NCBI GenBank assembly: GCA_025175895.1
Contig: CM045996.1
Location: 111,713,179-111,777,178 of the forward strand
DNA: 64,000 nucleotides
Source: Wurfbainia villosa
Taxonomy: Eukaryota; Streptophyta; Magnoliopsida; Zingiberales; Zingiberaceae
Direction: 5' to 3'
Shown here: positions 20,877 through 32,255 of the stretch, piece by piece
How the letters are laid out: the number at the start of each line of letters is the position of its first letter
How positions within the stretch are numbered: the first letter of the stretch is position 1
The notes under the pieces: generated by a model
Databases searched by the model: none
Told to the model about the DNA's origin: nothing
The model's input: only the letters and a program-made list of their open reading frames with translations
Program-made: the position numbers and the translations under genes

Positions 20877-23376
20877 CACCTGGTGAGTAGATACGGGAGC
20901 CACTAATCATGTCCGCAATAATTTGCAGGGGTTCCAGGAAACCCGATGACTAGTTGAAGGGGAGATTACCATTTACTTGGGCAATGCCATGATGGTGGCG
21001 GCTATTGCAGTCGGAGAAGTTTTATTTATCTCTCGAAAATAATAAAACTTTGGTTCTGGAAAATTCCCTTTATGTACCTTTATTTAGAAAGAATTTAGTT
21101 TCAGTTTCTAAATTATTATGGATGGATATTCTATTTCTTTTAATGACAGAGTTGTTATAAAAAGGAATAGGGAGAATATCTATTCAGGTACTTTGAAAGG
21201 AAATTTGAACCAAAACCTCCCACGATGCAAATTGAAGTTAATAACTCATCTTCTAATTCCAATAAGAGAAAAGAACCTTCGAAAATGAACCAAACATATC
21301 TTTGGCTTCTTAGGCTTGGTCATATTAACCTAAGCAGAATTCAAAGGTTGATAGCTAATGGACCTTTGGGTTCATTAGTGGTGGAGGATCTCCCAACCTA
21401 CGAATCTTGCTTGGAGGGTAAGATGACCAAGAGGCATTTTTAAGGCCAAGGGGTATAGAGCCAAAGATGTGTTAGAAATGGTTCATTCTGATTTGTATGG
21501 TCCTGTGGCTATCTAGGCAAGAAGTAATCTTGAATATTTCGTCTCTTTTGTAGATGATTATTCAAGATGTGGATGACACTACGATCTGATCGTGGTGGTG
21601 ACAACCTCTTGGGAGAGTTTAGGAACTACTTATCAGAGGTTGGGATTCAATCCCAATTAATCGCACTGCACACCCTCAGCAGAATCTGTAGCAGAGCGAA
21701 GGAATAGGACTCTTATGGAGATGGTTAGATCGATGATGAGTTATTCTCGACTTGTTTTATAGTCCTAGAGATCGAGAGGGTGATCGTTAACACGAATGCC
21801 GATTTCTAGAGGAAGACTATGTGATAAGCCACAAGCCCAAAGGTAAAATTGTTCGAGGAGTTAAAAGGGAAGTCACTTCTTTAGTACCACCGTACAAGAG
21901 GACATACCGCACCGCTGCGTGTCACGGAGGATACAGAAGATACCTCGTCGTAGTGGGAGGGTTGTTAGACAACCTCTTAGATTCATGTTTTTGGACAAAT
22001 CTTGATTTGGTCCCTAGCAAACATGAACTGATCCTAGACATCGACGAGGCAATCCAAGATATAAATCTGACATCTTTGCAAAGTGCAATGAATCTTGAGA
22101 TTGAATCTATGGATTCAAGGCAGTTTGGGAGCTCTTATGCATAGCAACTCATATGGATTATGAGGTGTGACGGATGGATGTCAAGACAGCATTCCTTAGT
22201 GGAAGTCTTGAGGAATCCATCTACATGAAGCGACAGAGGATTCATTGCTAAGGGCAAAGAGCATTTTGTATATAAGCTTAATCGGTCCGTTAATGGACTG
22301 AAGCAAGCTTTGAAGTCTTGGGACGTCCGCTTTAAGGAGGTAAATCCAGTCTTATGGATTTATTCAAAGTTCGGATGAGTCTTGTGTATATCAGAGATGT
22401 GACGGAAATGTAGTGGTATTTTTGTACTATACGTAGATGACATTTTGGTGGTTGGCGACAACATCGAAGTGTTATCAGACGTAAGGGTATGGTCGTCCAA
22501 ACAGTATGATATGAAGGACTTGGGAGAAGTGGGTCACCACCTTGGGAACAAGGTTGTTGTGCTTATCCCAAGCTTCATACATAGACATGATTTTGGATCG
22601 TTTTAGCATGCAGAACTCCAAGAAGGGTTTTCTACCTTTCAGGTATGGAGTTACTTTATTTAAGGAGATGTGTCCTAGATCATCTGAGGTGATAAAGGAG
22701 TTGAAGGCGGTTCCTTATGCTTCGACAGTAGGAAGCCTCATGTATGCTATGTACGAGACAAGATATCTGCTTTGCCATGGGCATGGTTAGCAGATGTCAG
22801 AGTAATCCAGTGACAGGGACATTGGACTGCGGTAAAGCATATATTGTAGTGCCTGAGAAGGACTAGGGATTATATGCTAGTTTACCAGGCAGACCAATTA
22901 CTCCCTGTGGGTTGCATGGATTACGATTTTCAATCAAATAGGGATAACAGTAAGTCTACCTCAGGTTTTGTGTTTACTTTAGGAGGTGGAGCCATTGTAT
23001 GGAGGAGTGCCCAGCAGAAATGCGTGGCGGACTCCACCATGGAAGCTGAGTATGTGGCAGCCTATGAGGCAGCCAAAGAAGTTGTGTGGCTCAGGAACTT
23101 CCTGATGGACTTGGATGTGATTCCTGGTTTGCCCAGAACTATCACAATTAATTGTGATAATAATGGTGCAGTTGCAAACTCGAAGGAACCACGAGCCCAT
23201 AAGGCTAGTAAACACATAGAGTGCAAGTACCACACGTCGAGAAATGTAAAGGAGGTAGAAGTTCTTGTCGCCTAGATTGCATCGAGAGGATGACACAGTA
23301 GACCCTTTCACTAAGGCCCTTCTAGCGAGAGCTTTGATAGGCATGTGGAGGGAATGGGAATCAGATGTATGGCAGT
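20877..23376 (+). pseudogene. COP-B2 pol remnants
   Basis: Collinear with COP-B1 pol but riddled with frameshifts, stops and deletions. Recognisable pieces are the protease region near 20880-21100, the GAG-pre-integrase segment (21225-21443, KMNQTYLWLLRLGHINL), integrase scraps (21480-21780), RT pieces around 22160-22560 with a DDILVVG-type segment near 22430, and RNase H (22874-23275, KSTSGFVFTLGGGAIVW, MEAEYVAAYEA). No enzyme could be made. Confidence 0.85.
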
Positions 23377-23413
23377 ATAAGGACAGCATAGTCTTTTAGT
23401 ATAAGTGGGAGAT

Positions 23414-25696
23414 TGTTGGGATGTATACTGAAAGCCTAGCTCTTTTGTATGAACATCTTTATTTTGAAATAAGAATCACATGATCATTGTTTGCATATTT
23501 TTATGATTATGCAAAATTGTCTAATACTTTACATTGTAGATAACATGGTGCTTGGGTGTGGCACAGAAGATCATGTTATCAGTCCCTTGTAGAGTATAAG
23601 TAGAGGCTCACAACCAAGATGGTTTTGGACAAACCATTGGCATGGTTGTAGTGTAGCTTGGTATTGTTTTATCTTGAACATAAAGTTACACTAGTACACT
23701 TAGGTTTATTGAGTAGGACCGACATAGAGGTTATTCAATTTGTTGCTGACTACATAATTGAATCGGACCTCGGATATTATGTTGTACATGCTCTTAATCC
23801 CGATATAATAACGGGCACATGTTCTTAATATTTATTTCTTTGATTTACCAGAGGGTGAGATTTCTATGAATTAAATCAATATGCCCGGTAAGTTGGGAAA
23901 TGATATTATTTACATGGTGTGCCGTTGATTATAGGAGGAATCCGTGTCCTATGTATTAGGTTGATGATGTACCCTTGAGGAGCTCATAAGGTTCATCATG
24001 TAAACCCTGCAGGTTGACTTAGTCAACATGATGATAAGGTTGAGTGGTACTACTCGAGGAGTTAGATGTTAATTAATTGATGGTCAGTAAATCAATTAAT
24101 TGACGGACATTCGATATCTTAAACACAGGGAGATGGATGTACAAATAATATATGGAGCCCATATTAATTTATGGGGTTGGTGAGGTAGTTCGATGATGAT
24201 CCTCTAGTGGAATGGAACATCATTGATGGATCAAGTTTGTGTGGTTCCGATCCATCGGGTGGCCAAGACCCAACTCCTCCTCATGGTCCCTATCGTAGCC
24301 TAATATAAACCTCATGAAGTCTAGATCAAATGATGGAAAATAAATCTCTAGATCCGACGGTTGGGATTAAATCCCTAGAACCGACGGTGGAGATTAAATC
24401 TCTAGATCCGGCGGTTGGGATTAAAACCCTAGAACCGATGGTTGAGATTAAATCTCTAGATCCGACGGTTGGGATTAAATCCCTAGAATCGACGGTTGAG
24501 ATTAAATCTCTAGATCCAACGGTTGAGATTAAAACCCTAGAACTGACGGTGGAGATTAAACCAAGGCCCAAAACCCTAACTCTATAAAAGGGTGGCTTAG
24601 GGTGGGAGGCAAAAGGATGATGGAACATGGAAAACCTAATTGAGGGGCTTTGGCTTGGGCGGCAAGAAAGTGGAGGAGCTAGGGTTTTTGGGTGGCCACA
24701 AAAGGAGAGGGAGCTTCTTCTTCTTCTTCCTAATGGTGGCCGGCATCCTTCTTCCTCCTTCCTCCATGGTTTGGCCGGCGCCCATGCTTCTCCTTTTGAT
24801 CTAGGTTGATGATTTAGTTTTGGAGATTTGGGTTTTGCCAAACCCAAAGTGGGCGGCAAGAAACCCTAAGGGAGTTAGGGTTTTGCCTATCTTTGGTTGG
24901 GCGGCAAGAAACCCTAGGAGGTTAGGAGGTTGGGCGGCTAGGTTATGGAAGCTAAGGTGGGCGGCAAATATAGGAAGAGGGTTCTTCTTCTTCCTAAGGT
25001 TTGGCCGGCTCCTACCTTCTCTTCCTTCTACCTTGGTCGGGGCTCAACCGATTTCCTATTCTCCTCTTCACTCCATCTTGGCCTGCGGCACCAAAACTAG
25101 GGTTTGTCCCTAGTTTGGTTCCTTGGTTGTTTCCATTATGTTCTCTCTATTCTTGGGGCCGGTGGCATCAATCCTTTTGTGGATTGGTGGTTGGCTCAAG
25201 CAAGAAGGGAAAGAGAGTTCTTCTTTCTTTGGATTGAAGAAGATCTAGGATGCTTCAACTTGTGGAGGATCTTCGCCCACACGAAGTCTACAAGGAGGTT
25301 AGGACATACGATAGAAGATTAAGAGGTATAAAAGTTTCACAACTTTTATTATTGTTCTTTTCATGTTCTTATTTGATATGCTAGCTTATGTTCTTTATGT
25401 TAGTATATGTTGATTATACTAGTTTGCATTTGCATGTATTTGTATAATCATGGACCCCGAATAAGAAACACAAAAACCGGCGATCCGTGCGTCGTCTCTT
25501 CCGCGGCTAACCAACTAGAAGAGTTGTGTTGCTTGAACAACTAGTTTGTTCAAGCGATCGCTCAAGTTGTTAGCACGACGACGAATTGGTTGTGCTTAGG
25601 AAACTCATCCCATCCGGATTAGTTTTCATTAGTGAAAATTTTAATCCGGGGACATGGGAGCCTATGAGCATTCCGAAGTATAGCACATTGCCAACA
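23414..25696 (+). repeat. COP-B2 3' LTR
   Basis: 2283 bp, TGTTGGGATG to TTGCCAACA, preceded by AGTGGGAGAT. It carries the same 27-bp repeat array, TATA box and GGCGGC motifs as the 5' LTR. Confidence 0.93.
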
Positions 25697-25783
25697 GTAG
25701 GGTCTTCTATTGCTCCCCTTTGGCCGGTCTTTCTCTCATCCTTTTCCTCTTGGCCGGCGGCACTAGGAGCTAGGGGTTGTAGG
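25697..25783 (+). repeat. Sliver of COP-B1 3' LTR and junction filler
   Basis: 25697-25701 is the right GTAGG of COP-B2. 25702-25775 continues the COP-B1 LTR exactly from where COP-B2 interrupted it and is repeated at 30378-30452. 25776-25783 (GTTGTAGG) is filler that matches LTR sequence near 30370, suggesting templated repair at the left junction of SIRE-A2. Confidence 0.75.
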
Positions 25784-25988
25784 GTTATAGTGTTTTGCCT
25801 TCCGTACGCAGTCTAGGACCGATAGGGCCTTGGAGTAGCAACCGCTGGGTTGTGAACCAAGTAAAAATAAATGTGTTTCTTTATTTTCCGCTACTCTTAC
25901 TCGTTTAATTGTCTACTCGAATGAAACGTCGAAAAGATTTACGATCGCTATTCACCCCCCCCCTCTAGCGACGCTTCTCGATCCAACA
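25784..25988 (+). repeat. SIRE-A2 5' LTR, truncated
   Basis: Only the last 205 bp of the LTR, from GTTATAGTG to TCCAACA. It starts abruptly after filler sequence. Confidence 0.85.
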
Positions 25989-25990
25989 AT

Positions 25991-26002
25991 TGGTATCAGA
26001 GC
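25991..26002 (+). promoter_or_regulatory. SIRE-A2 primer binding site
   Basis: TGGTATCAGAGC two bases after the LTR end, complementary to initiator tRNA-Met. Confidence 0.9.
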
Positions 26003-26479
26003 GGGGGCGCTAAGATTTGGTGAAACCACCAATCCAGCACATTTTGGTTTTCTTTTCGTATTTTTCGATTCGTATCTTTCTTAGGTTTTTATTCCTCCCT
26101 TTTACTAATCCAAGGCGAAGTCTTGATCGTTCTTTGGTTGTGTGCTTGCAAGTATTCTCCCTTGGAGTAGCCAACGGTAAAACGGCCATAACTTTTCGCA
26201 CAAGTGGACTCACGTAACGATCTACCTACCAAATCGAAACCCTCTGAGAGATCTACATTTCTTACGAGGGTTTACCCTCGTAACAAGCTGTTTCCAGCCC
26301 CAAAATCCAACGTTCAGTATCCTTTCGGGGACACCGAAGGTCGTAAGTTTCTAGTTTTTGTTAGTTTCTTATTCTTCTTATTTATTTCTTTTTATTTCTT
26401 ATTATTTCCCGCACTACTAATCCAAGACCAAGTCTTGGAATTCTCTTTGGTTTTTATTCGTGTTTTTGAAAGAGACTTA

Positions 26480-27988
26480 ATGGCTCACATTGAGAGGTAT
26501 AGCACCACCCGACCTCCGTTCTTTAACGGAAATGATTTCCATTATTGGAAAGGTCGGATGGAGTGTTTCTTGAAAACACAAGTCGAGACTTGGATAATAA
26601 TCCAAACCGGCTTTGCTCTACCCACCAATGATCAAGGAGAGCCCTTGGATTTCAATAAGTGGATAAATACAACCAAGAGGCAAATCGAAGCCGATGCAAG
26701 AGCAACTCAAATATTACAATGTGGCTTGTCCAAGGAGGAGCTCAACTGCATCGGTCCATTCATTAGCGCCAAAGACCTCTGGAACAAATTGATTGATCTA
26801 CACGAAGGGACGCCCGATGCTAAGGTATGTAAAAGAGATTTACTTTTAAATAAACTGTACAATCTAAAGATGCAGGATCGCGAGACCGCCACCCAATTAC
26901 ATGCGCGGATCCAAGACATCGTCAATGGTCTTCACTCGATCGGGCAAGCCATAGAGAACCAGGACCTTATAAGGTACGATTTAAATGCTTTCCCTAGGAC
27001 AACCTTGTGGGCATCCATTGTCGATGTCTACAAGGTCTCTAAGGACCTTTCAAAGCTTAGGTTAGACGAATTATTTTCCGAGTTTGAACTTCACGAGCAA
27101 ACTAACGTGGTTCGGGCCGAGAGAGGTATTGCTCTACTTGCAAGACAAAGAAGCAAGCCACCTACTAGGCAAGTAGATGAACTCAAACCCGAAGATGAAT
27201 CAGAGTCCGAATCAGAAGAGGTGGAGCGGAGAATAGTTCGAAAAGAAAGAAGGAAATTGAAGTACGAGAACCAAAAGAAAAAGGGAGCAAGGAAAGCCTT
27301 CCATGCAACTTGGGACAACAAAGAAGACATATCTTACATGGCAAGACCGGAGGAGTCCGAGTCAGAATCCGAAGCCGAGTCTAACTATAACACCGACTCC
27401 GAACTCGAGGACTACTTCGAGAAGCAACTCAAAGCCGGACCAAAAGAGAAAATTAAGGTTAGCCACTCACTAATTCATACGCTTTACAATACAATTAAAA
27501 TGCTTAATAGGAAATTAACTAAGTCCGAGTCTAGGGTTGAGTCGTTACTTGAGGAGGTTGAAACCCTCAAGCAAGAGGCTACTCTAACCTCTTCAACTAG
27601 TCAAGTTCAAGAGGGAAACTCAACCCAAATTGAAAAACTTGAGGAGGAGAATTCTCTCTTGAAAGACCGAGTTCAAGAGGTTGAGGCTAGGTTGAAAAGG
27701 TTCACATTGGGATCTAAGAACCTTAATCGACTACTTGGAACCCAAAGAGCCGTGTACAACAAAGTCGGACTCGGATTTAAGTCAAAGACTACGAATAGGT
27801 CTTATATGTCTATCGTAAATCGTAGTCATCAAGGAGTCCAAGCATGGGTCCCAAAGGTTTTATTGAATTCACATATAAGGACTAATAAGGCTTGGATTCC
27901 CCATGATCAAGTTCATTATTTGAATAGACCATATTGGTTCAATGGTCGAGGGGGAGCTAACACTAAAATAGTATACCCGCTTACTTAG
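26480..27988 (+). CDS. SIRE-A2 gag, intact frame without zinc knuckle
   Basis: The only long, fully open retroelement gene here: 502 codons from the ATG at 26480. The frame is open upstream to 26204 but that part reads as leader. Seen: PFFNGNDFHYWKGRMECFLK at codons 13-32; a UBN2-type helical gag core with AKDLWNKLIDLHEGT near 100; an acidic Ser/Glu stretch near 235; and a C-terminal coiled coil (NRKLTKSESRVESLLEEVE, then KLEEENSLLKDRVQEVEARL). It ends with GSKNLNRLLGTQRAVYNKVG, a segment typical of Sirevirus gag. The CCHC knuckle present in SIRE-A3 (CYECNKFGHIKSEC) is missing between the basic region and HATW, with no loss of frame. It may form capsids that other copies use, or it may simply be young. 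Confidence 0.8.
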   Translation: MAHIERYSTTRPPFFNGNDFHYWKGRMECFLKTQVETWIIIQTGFALPTNDQGEPLDFNKWINTTKRQIEADARATQILQCGLSKEELNCIGPFISAKDLWNKLIDLHEGTPDAKVCKRDLLLNKLYNLKMQDRETATQLHARIQDIVNGLHSIGQAIENQDLIRYDLNAFPRTTLWASIVDVYKVSKDLSKLRLDELFSEFELHEQTNVVRAERGIALLARQRSKPPTRQVDELKPEDESESESEEVERRIVRKERRKLKYENQKKKGARKAFHATWDNKEDISYMARPEESESESEAESNYNTDSELEDYFEKQLKAGPKEKIKVSHSLIHTLYNTIKMLNRKLTKSESRVESLLEEVETLKQEATLTSSTSQVQEGNSTQIEKLEEENSLLKDRVQEVEARLKRFTLGSKNLNRLLGTQRAVYNKVGLGFKSKTTNRSYMSIVNRSHQGVQAWVPKVLLNSHIRTNKAWIPHDQVHYLNRPYWFNGRGGANTKIVYPLT

Positions 27989-29004
27989 CAAAACCATTGC
28001 ATATTTTACTTTTATTTTTAGAATGACTAGATAGGGTAAATGGTTAGTCAACTCTTGACAACATAGTATCAGGATGCGGCGAGATGATAGTACGTTAGGG
28101 AAACAAAGTATCGTGTATTCGAGCTAGATAAGGCGTATCTAGCTTGGTGCACTTGACCGAGTAGAACTAGCTGAAGCTACCTCGCCGTATCCTAAACTAG
28201 TTAGACCAAGAAGTAACCCTAAGTGACTTAAGTGATATTTTCTTGAATTTGGCTTTGTCTAAGGAAGTGGTCGTTGTTCCGATCAAAGAAGGCCCCTGTG
28301 CCTCGCCACGACCTGGAAGCCAGTTTCTCGAAAAGTTACTTAACGATCCAAAGGGTAAATTCGAATCTAACCGAAGGTTGACTATCTTTAATCAATTTAA
28401 AATCATCTCACAAAACATATAAGGTGAACAAATTCTGAGACACATAGAATGGGTGAGATGTTAAGGATAATTGAAATATACTTAAAACAATCTCTTCAAA
28501 ATACTACTTATTTTCTCAACTATTGTACTTAACAACTCTTAGGCCAAAGTTTAGCGCCCCCTACATCTCTTATACTTCATATATTTGACTATGGGAGAGA
28601 GCAAACTAACCCTAAGGGTTATATTATAAACCTTTAGATTATTGGTGCAGAGGGACACACCTCGAACCAATCTATCTAACTACTGCTAGACGCATGCTTG
28701 GACTCATATTTGATTTATCTAGATGCATGCATATATGATATTGTTTTCAAAACCCTATTTTATACAAAAAACCCCAAAAAAAATTTTGATTTATGGCAAA
28801 AGGGGGAGAAGAGAAAAAGTTAAGGGGAAGTAACATAAAATTTAATTTTGAAAATTAAATTATCTCTTTCAAAACTCACCTTTGGTTGAGGGGGAGTTTT
28901 TGGAAATGATATTCATCTTCACATTCATCTTCTACTATACCTGTTTTATGCTTTAATTTTCCTTAACTTTGTGTTGGTTTGCCATTGATCAAAAAGGGGG
29001 AGAT
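27989..29004 (+). other. SIRE-A2 non-coding region and polypurine tracts
   Basis: The first ~430 bp match the gag-pol linker of SIRE-A3 (46200-46740, opposite strand), then sequence jumps to the 3' end, so pol was deleted near 28425. Polypurine-type motifs AAAAGGGGGAGA (28798), GAGGGGGAG (28889) and AAAAAGGGGGAGAT (28991-29004) repeat, as described for Sireviruses. The last abuts the LTR. Confidence 0.75.
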
Positions 29005-30077
29005 TGTTGGTGCAGGGGCACTAGATAATCGAACATGTGTTTTGATTATAGCAAAGACACAAAGTTAAGTTTACATCGTTATCTCACGAGATAAATCAAG
29101 TGTGCAGAAAAGTGTTAAAGCTGGAGCTAAAGGCTAGCGACACCCGGAGGAAGCCGCGGTGGTCGGGCGACACTCGAGTGACTTCGGAGGGAGCCGAAGG
29201 AATCGAGTGGAAGGTCGAAAGCGAGAGCTACTATCGAGGTAAGCTCGTGTGAGTGAGAGATTGTAAGGTTGTGTCCTCTTTACGGTGATGACCGTAGGCG
29301 GCGATCCGATTAAGACTTCCCGTGGAAGGTCTAGGTCGAGATCGGACGGTCAGAAACCGTCGCATTTATCATTTTCCGAGCTAACCTCTTACTGTAGGGA
29401 AGTGGCCAGGCTGGCAGTCGACTGCTGGACATCAAGCAGTCGACTGATGCTCATCAGTCGACTGATGGGAGGCATCAGTCGACTGATGGCGACGAATCAA
29501 CCTTTGCACTAGGTCAAAATGGATAAGGTTTGACGCGTCCACTCCGCGATAAAATTTGGACAACTTCGTGATCTGTTCCGAAAAAAGAGGAGACATATTC
29601 AGAGGCTAAAATCTATAAAAGGAGGGGAGGATTCCAACTCCAAGCATCATCAAGTTTATTCATCAAGTGCTCCTACAACGCCAATGCTCCAACGCCGTCA
29701 TAACGCCGACGCGACGACAAGTTCAAATCTCCTTCGTCGGCAGTAGTAGCAAGTAATTATTTTTATTGTATTCTTTATTTTAATCGTAACGAGGTGAGGT
29801 AGGCTTGTTGTCTCATCCTCGTACATTTGGTTTTTGTGATTGTTGTCTCCTACCTCCAACGAGGAGGAGACGTTATAGTGTTTTGCCCTCTGTACGCGGT
29901 CTAGGACCGATAGGGCCTTGGAGTAGCAACCACTGGGTTGTGAACCAAGTAAAAATAAACGTATTCCTTTATTTTCCGCTGCTCTTACTTGTTTAATTGT
30001 CTACTCGAATGAAACGTCGAAAAGATTTACGATCGCTATTCACCCCCCCCCCTCTAGCGACGCTTCTTGATCCAACA
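29005..30077 (+). repeat. SIRE-A2 3' LTR
   Basis: 1073 bp from TGTTGGTGCAGGG to TCCAACA. It contains the palindrome array, a TATA box and the C-run near the 3' end. Confidence 0.92.
29415..29620 (+). promoter_or_regulatory. SIRE-A2 LTR promoter: four CAGTCGACTG palindromes plus TATA
   Basis: Perfect palindromes at 29415-29424, 29437-29446, 29455-29464 and 29476-29485, then TATAAAA at 29614-29620, about 130 bp downstream. Same order and spacing class as in SIRE-C although the rest of the two LTRs differs widely. Confidence 0.7.
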
Positions 30078-30452
30078 TAGAGGAGGTAGAAAATTTTTTT
30101 ACTAATTCCTTGCTACCTTGGGCGGCAAGAATAATTAGGAATTAGTTCCTAATTTTTTGGCCACCTCATCAATAACCAACTTTCTCCTAAGTTCTAAAAA
30201 AGGGAGGCTAAGGGGGTGGCACGAGGAGGATCAAGAATTAGGTTTTAGGTTTCTTTGCTTGGCCAACTCTATCCCCTTGTGGTTGGCGGCACAAAGATAT
30301 AAAAAACCCTAAGCTTTCTTCCTAAGGATCTTCTCCTCTTCACTCCCTCTAGGGCCGGCGGCACAAAGGGGTTGTAGGGTCTTCTATTGCTCCCCTTTGG
30401 CCGGTCTTTCTCTCATCCTTTTCCTCTTGGCCGGCGGCACTAGGAGCTAGGG
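30078..30452 (+). repeat. Right copy of the ~376-bp target duplication around SIRE-A2
   Basis: Matches 16327-16628 joined to 25702-25775 (the left copy, later split by COP-B2) with only a handful of substitutions and one single-base indel. Confidence 0.85.
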
Positions 30453-30988
30453 ATTGTTCCCTTGTTTGGTTCCTTGGTTGGCCATCTTGTTCTCTCTTTT
30501 CTTGGGGCCGGCAGCAACAAGCTTTTGTGGCTTGGTGGTTGGCTCAAGCAAGAAGGGAAGGAGAGTTCTTCTTTCTTTTGATTGAAGAAGATCTAGGAAG
30601 CTTCAACTTGTGGAGGATCTTCGCCCACACGAAGTCTACAAGGAGGTTAGGACATACGATAGAAGATCGAGAGGTATAAAAGTTTTACAAGTTTTATTAT
30701 TGATCTTTGCATATTCTTATTAATATGTTTGTATGTGTTGATTATACATGTCTACATCCATATGTATTTGTATAATCATGGACCTCGAAGATAAACACAA
30801 AAATCGGCGATCCGTCCGTCGTCTCTTCCGTGGCTAACCGACTAGAAGAGTTTTGTTGCTTGAACAACTAGTTTGTTCAAGCGATCGCTCAAGCCGTTAG
30901 CACGACGACGAATTGGTTGAGCTTAGGAAACTCATCCCATTCAGATTAGTTTTCATTATTGAAAATTTTAATCCGGGGACATGGGAGT
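30078..30988 (+). repeat. COP-B1 3' LTR, last part
   Basis: Continues the COP-B1 LTR after the two insertions. 30590-30980 aligns with the ends of the COP-B2 LTRs (25230-25670). The final dozen bases (to the expected CCAACA) are absent, and sequence changes to LINE coding at about 30988. Not coding. Confidence 0.8.
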
Positions 30989-32255
30989 CGACGAGCCTCC
31001 GAGCATGCCATCAAAAAGAGCATATTGGAAGGTGAAGGCATCCCTTTAAACTATGTTGAGATAAGGAAGCGAGCAATTCTATTATCGAAAGCGGAGAAGT
31101 TGTTCTACCAAAAAAAGGCAAAACATGCATATTTAAGGGGAGCGGACCAATGCACAAAGTTTTTTCATGATGTGGTCAAGCGGAACAACAAGAGGAATGC
31201 GATCATTATGCTTACAAAAAGGAACGGCGAAAGAACAAAAACCATTAAGGAAGTGGCGGATGAATTTGTTGATTATTTCCATGAGACACTTGGTCAACTG
31301 GAGATGTGTGATCTGTTGGATAGTACTGCCCTCATGGGAAGGAAGCTCAATGATGGACAAGCAAATGATCTAGCTCAACCGGTTGAGGTGGAGGAGATCA
31401 AGATGGCCTTATATGATATTGGGAGAGAAAAAGCGCCAGGTCCGAATGGTTATGGAGCCAAATTCTTCACTTCAACTTGGGAAATCATGGGAGAGGACTT
31501 TGTGGATGCAATACAAGAATTCTTTGTGACGGGCAATCTTTTGAAGCAATGGAATCATTCCCTCATCTATCTTGTGGCAAAAAGTGAATATGCAGATGGT
31601 GTCTTGGACTATAGGCCTATCTCATGTTGTAATGTTTTTTATAAAGTTATTGCTAAGATCTTGGCAAGGAGGCTATCAAAGGTGATGGAATTCTTAATTG
31701 ATCCGGCCCAAGCGGCCTTTGTGCAAGGGAGAAACATAGGGGATAATATTTTCCTTACTCAAGATCTTCTAAGAAGATATGCTCACAAAAGGGTTTCCTT
31801 GAGGTGTATGGCTAAAGTGGACTCAAAGAAGGCTTTTGATATGATAAATTGGGATTTCCTAATGGAGGTATTGGTTGGTTTTGGCTTTCCCCAACAATAT
31901 CGTGATTGGATAAAGCAATGTGTGACTACGACAACCTTCTCTATATCTCTTAATGGGGGAGTTTATGGCTTCTTTGGTGGAGGGAGGGGCTTAAGACAAG
32001 GTGATCCATTATCTCCACTCCTCTTTGGCTTATGTGTTGAGGTGCTATCAAGAAGGATCAAGGATATTTCGGTGCTTCCATCCTTTCATCACCATCCAAG
32101 GTGAAAAGAAATAGGCATCACACATCTCATTTATGCCGACGATCTAATGTTATTTGCAAGAGCAGATGAGACCTCCTTGAGGTTGTTTGCGGGATGTTTG
32201 GAGAAGTTTGGGAAGGAGGCGGGCTTAAGGGCAAATCCCACTAATGGCAGCTATA
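30989..32255 (+). pseudogene. LINE ORF2, reverse transcriptase domain
   Basis: Non-LTR reverse transcriptase. Seen: KAEKLFYQKKAKHAYLRGAD and KFFHDVVKRN before the fingers; EKAPGPNGYGAKFF; LVAKSEYADGVLDYRPISCC; AAFVQGRNIGDNIF; KVDSKKAFDMINWDFL with the first catalytic aspartate; GRGLRQGDPLSPLLFGLC; and, after a TGA at 32102-32104, THLIYADDLMLFAR carrying the catalytic YADD. A frameshift near 32250 shifts the remainder. The N-terminal ~100 codons linking to the endonuclease are missing. It belongs with the LINE half at 236-1956. Confidence 0.88.

Larger units (their letters stand above)
16629..25696 (+). mobile_element. Ty1/copia element COP-B2, complete with 5-bp TSD
   Basis: Two LTRs (16629-18912, 23414-25696), primer site, duplicated leader, decayed gag-pol, polypurine tract. 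The flanks GTAGG (16624-16628) and GTAGG (25697-25701) are a perfect target duplication, proving insertion as one unit into the COP-B1 3' LTR. The first LTR base pair is mutated (TC instead of TG). Confidence 0.93.
25784..30077 (+). mobile_element. Sirevirus-like element SIRE-A2, gag only
   Basis: A 205-bp piece of 5' LTR, primer site, one long gag frame, about 1 kb of non-coding sequence, polypurine tract and a full 1073-bp 3' LTR. All of pol is missing. The target is the COP-B1 3' LTR, with ~376 bp of target repeated on both sides rather than 5 bp. The complete relative SIRE-A3 lies at 41542-51770. Confidence 0.85.

Noticed and set aside
30959..31020. LINE RT open frame starting inside the copia LTR
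   Set aside because: The frame is open across the junction by chance; the first codons are COP-B1 LTR sequence.
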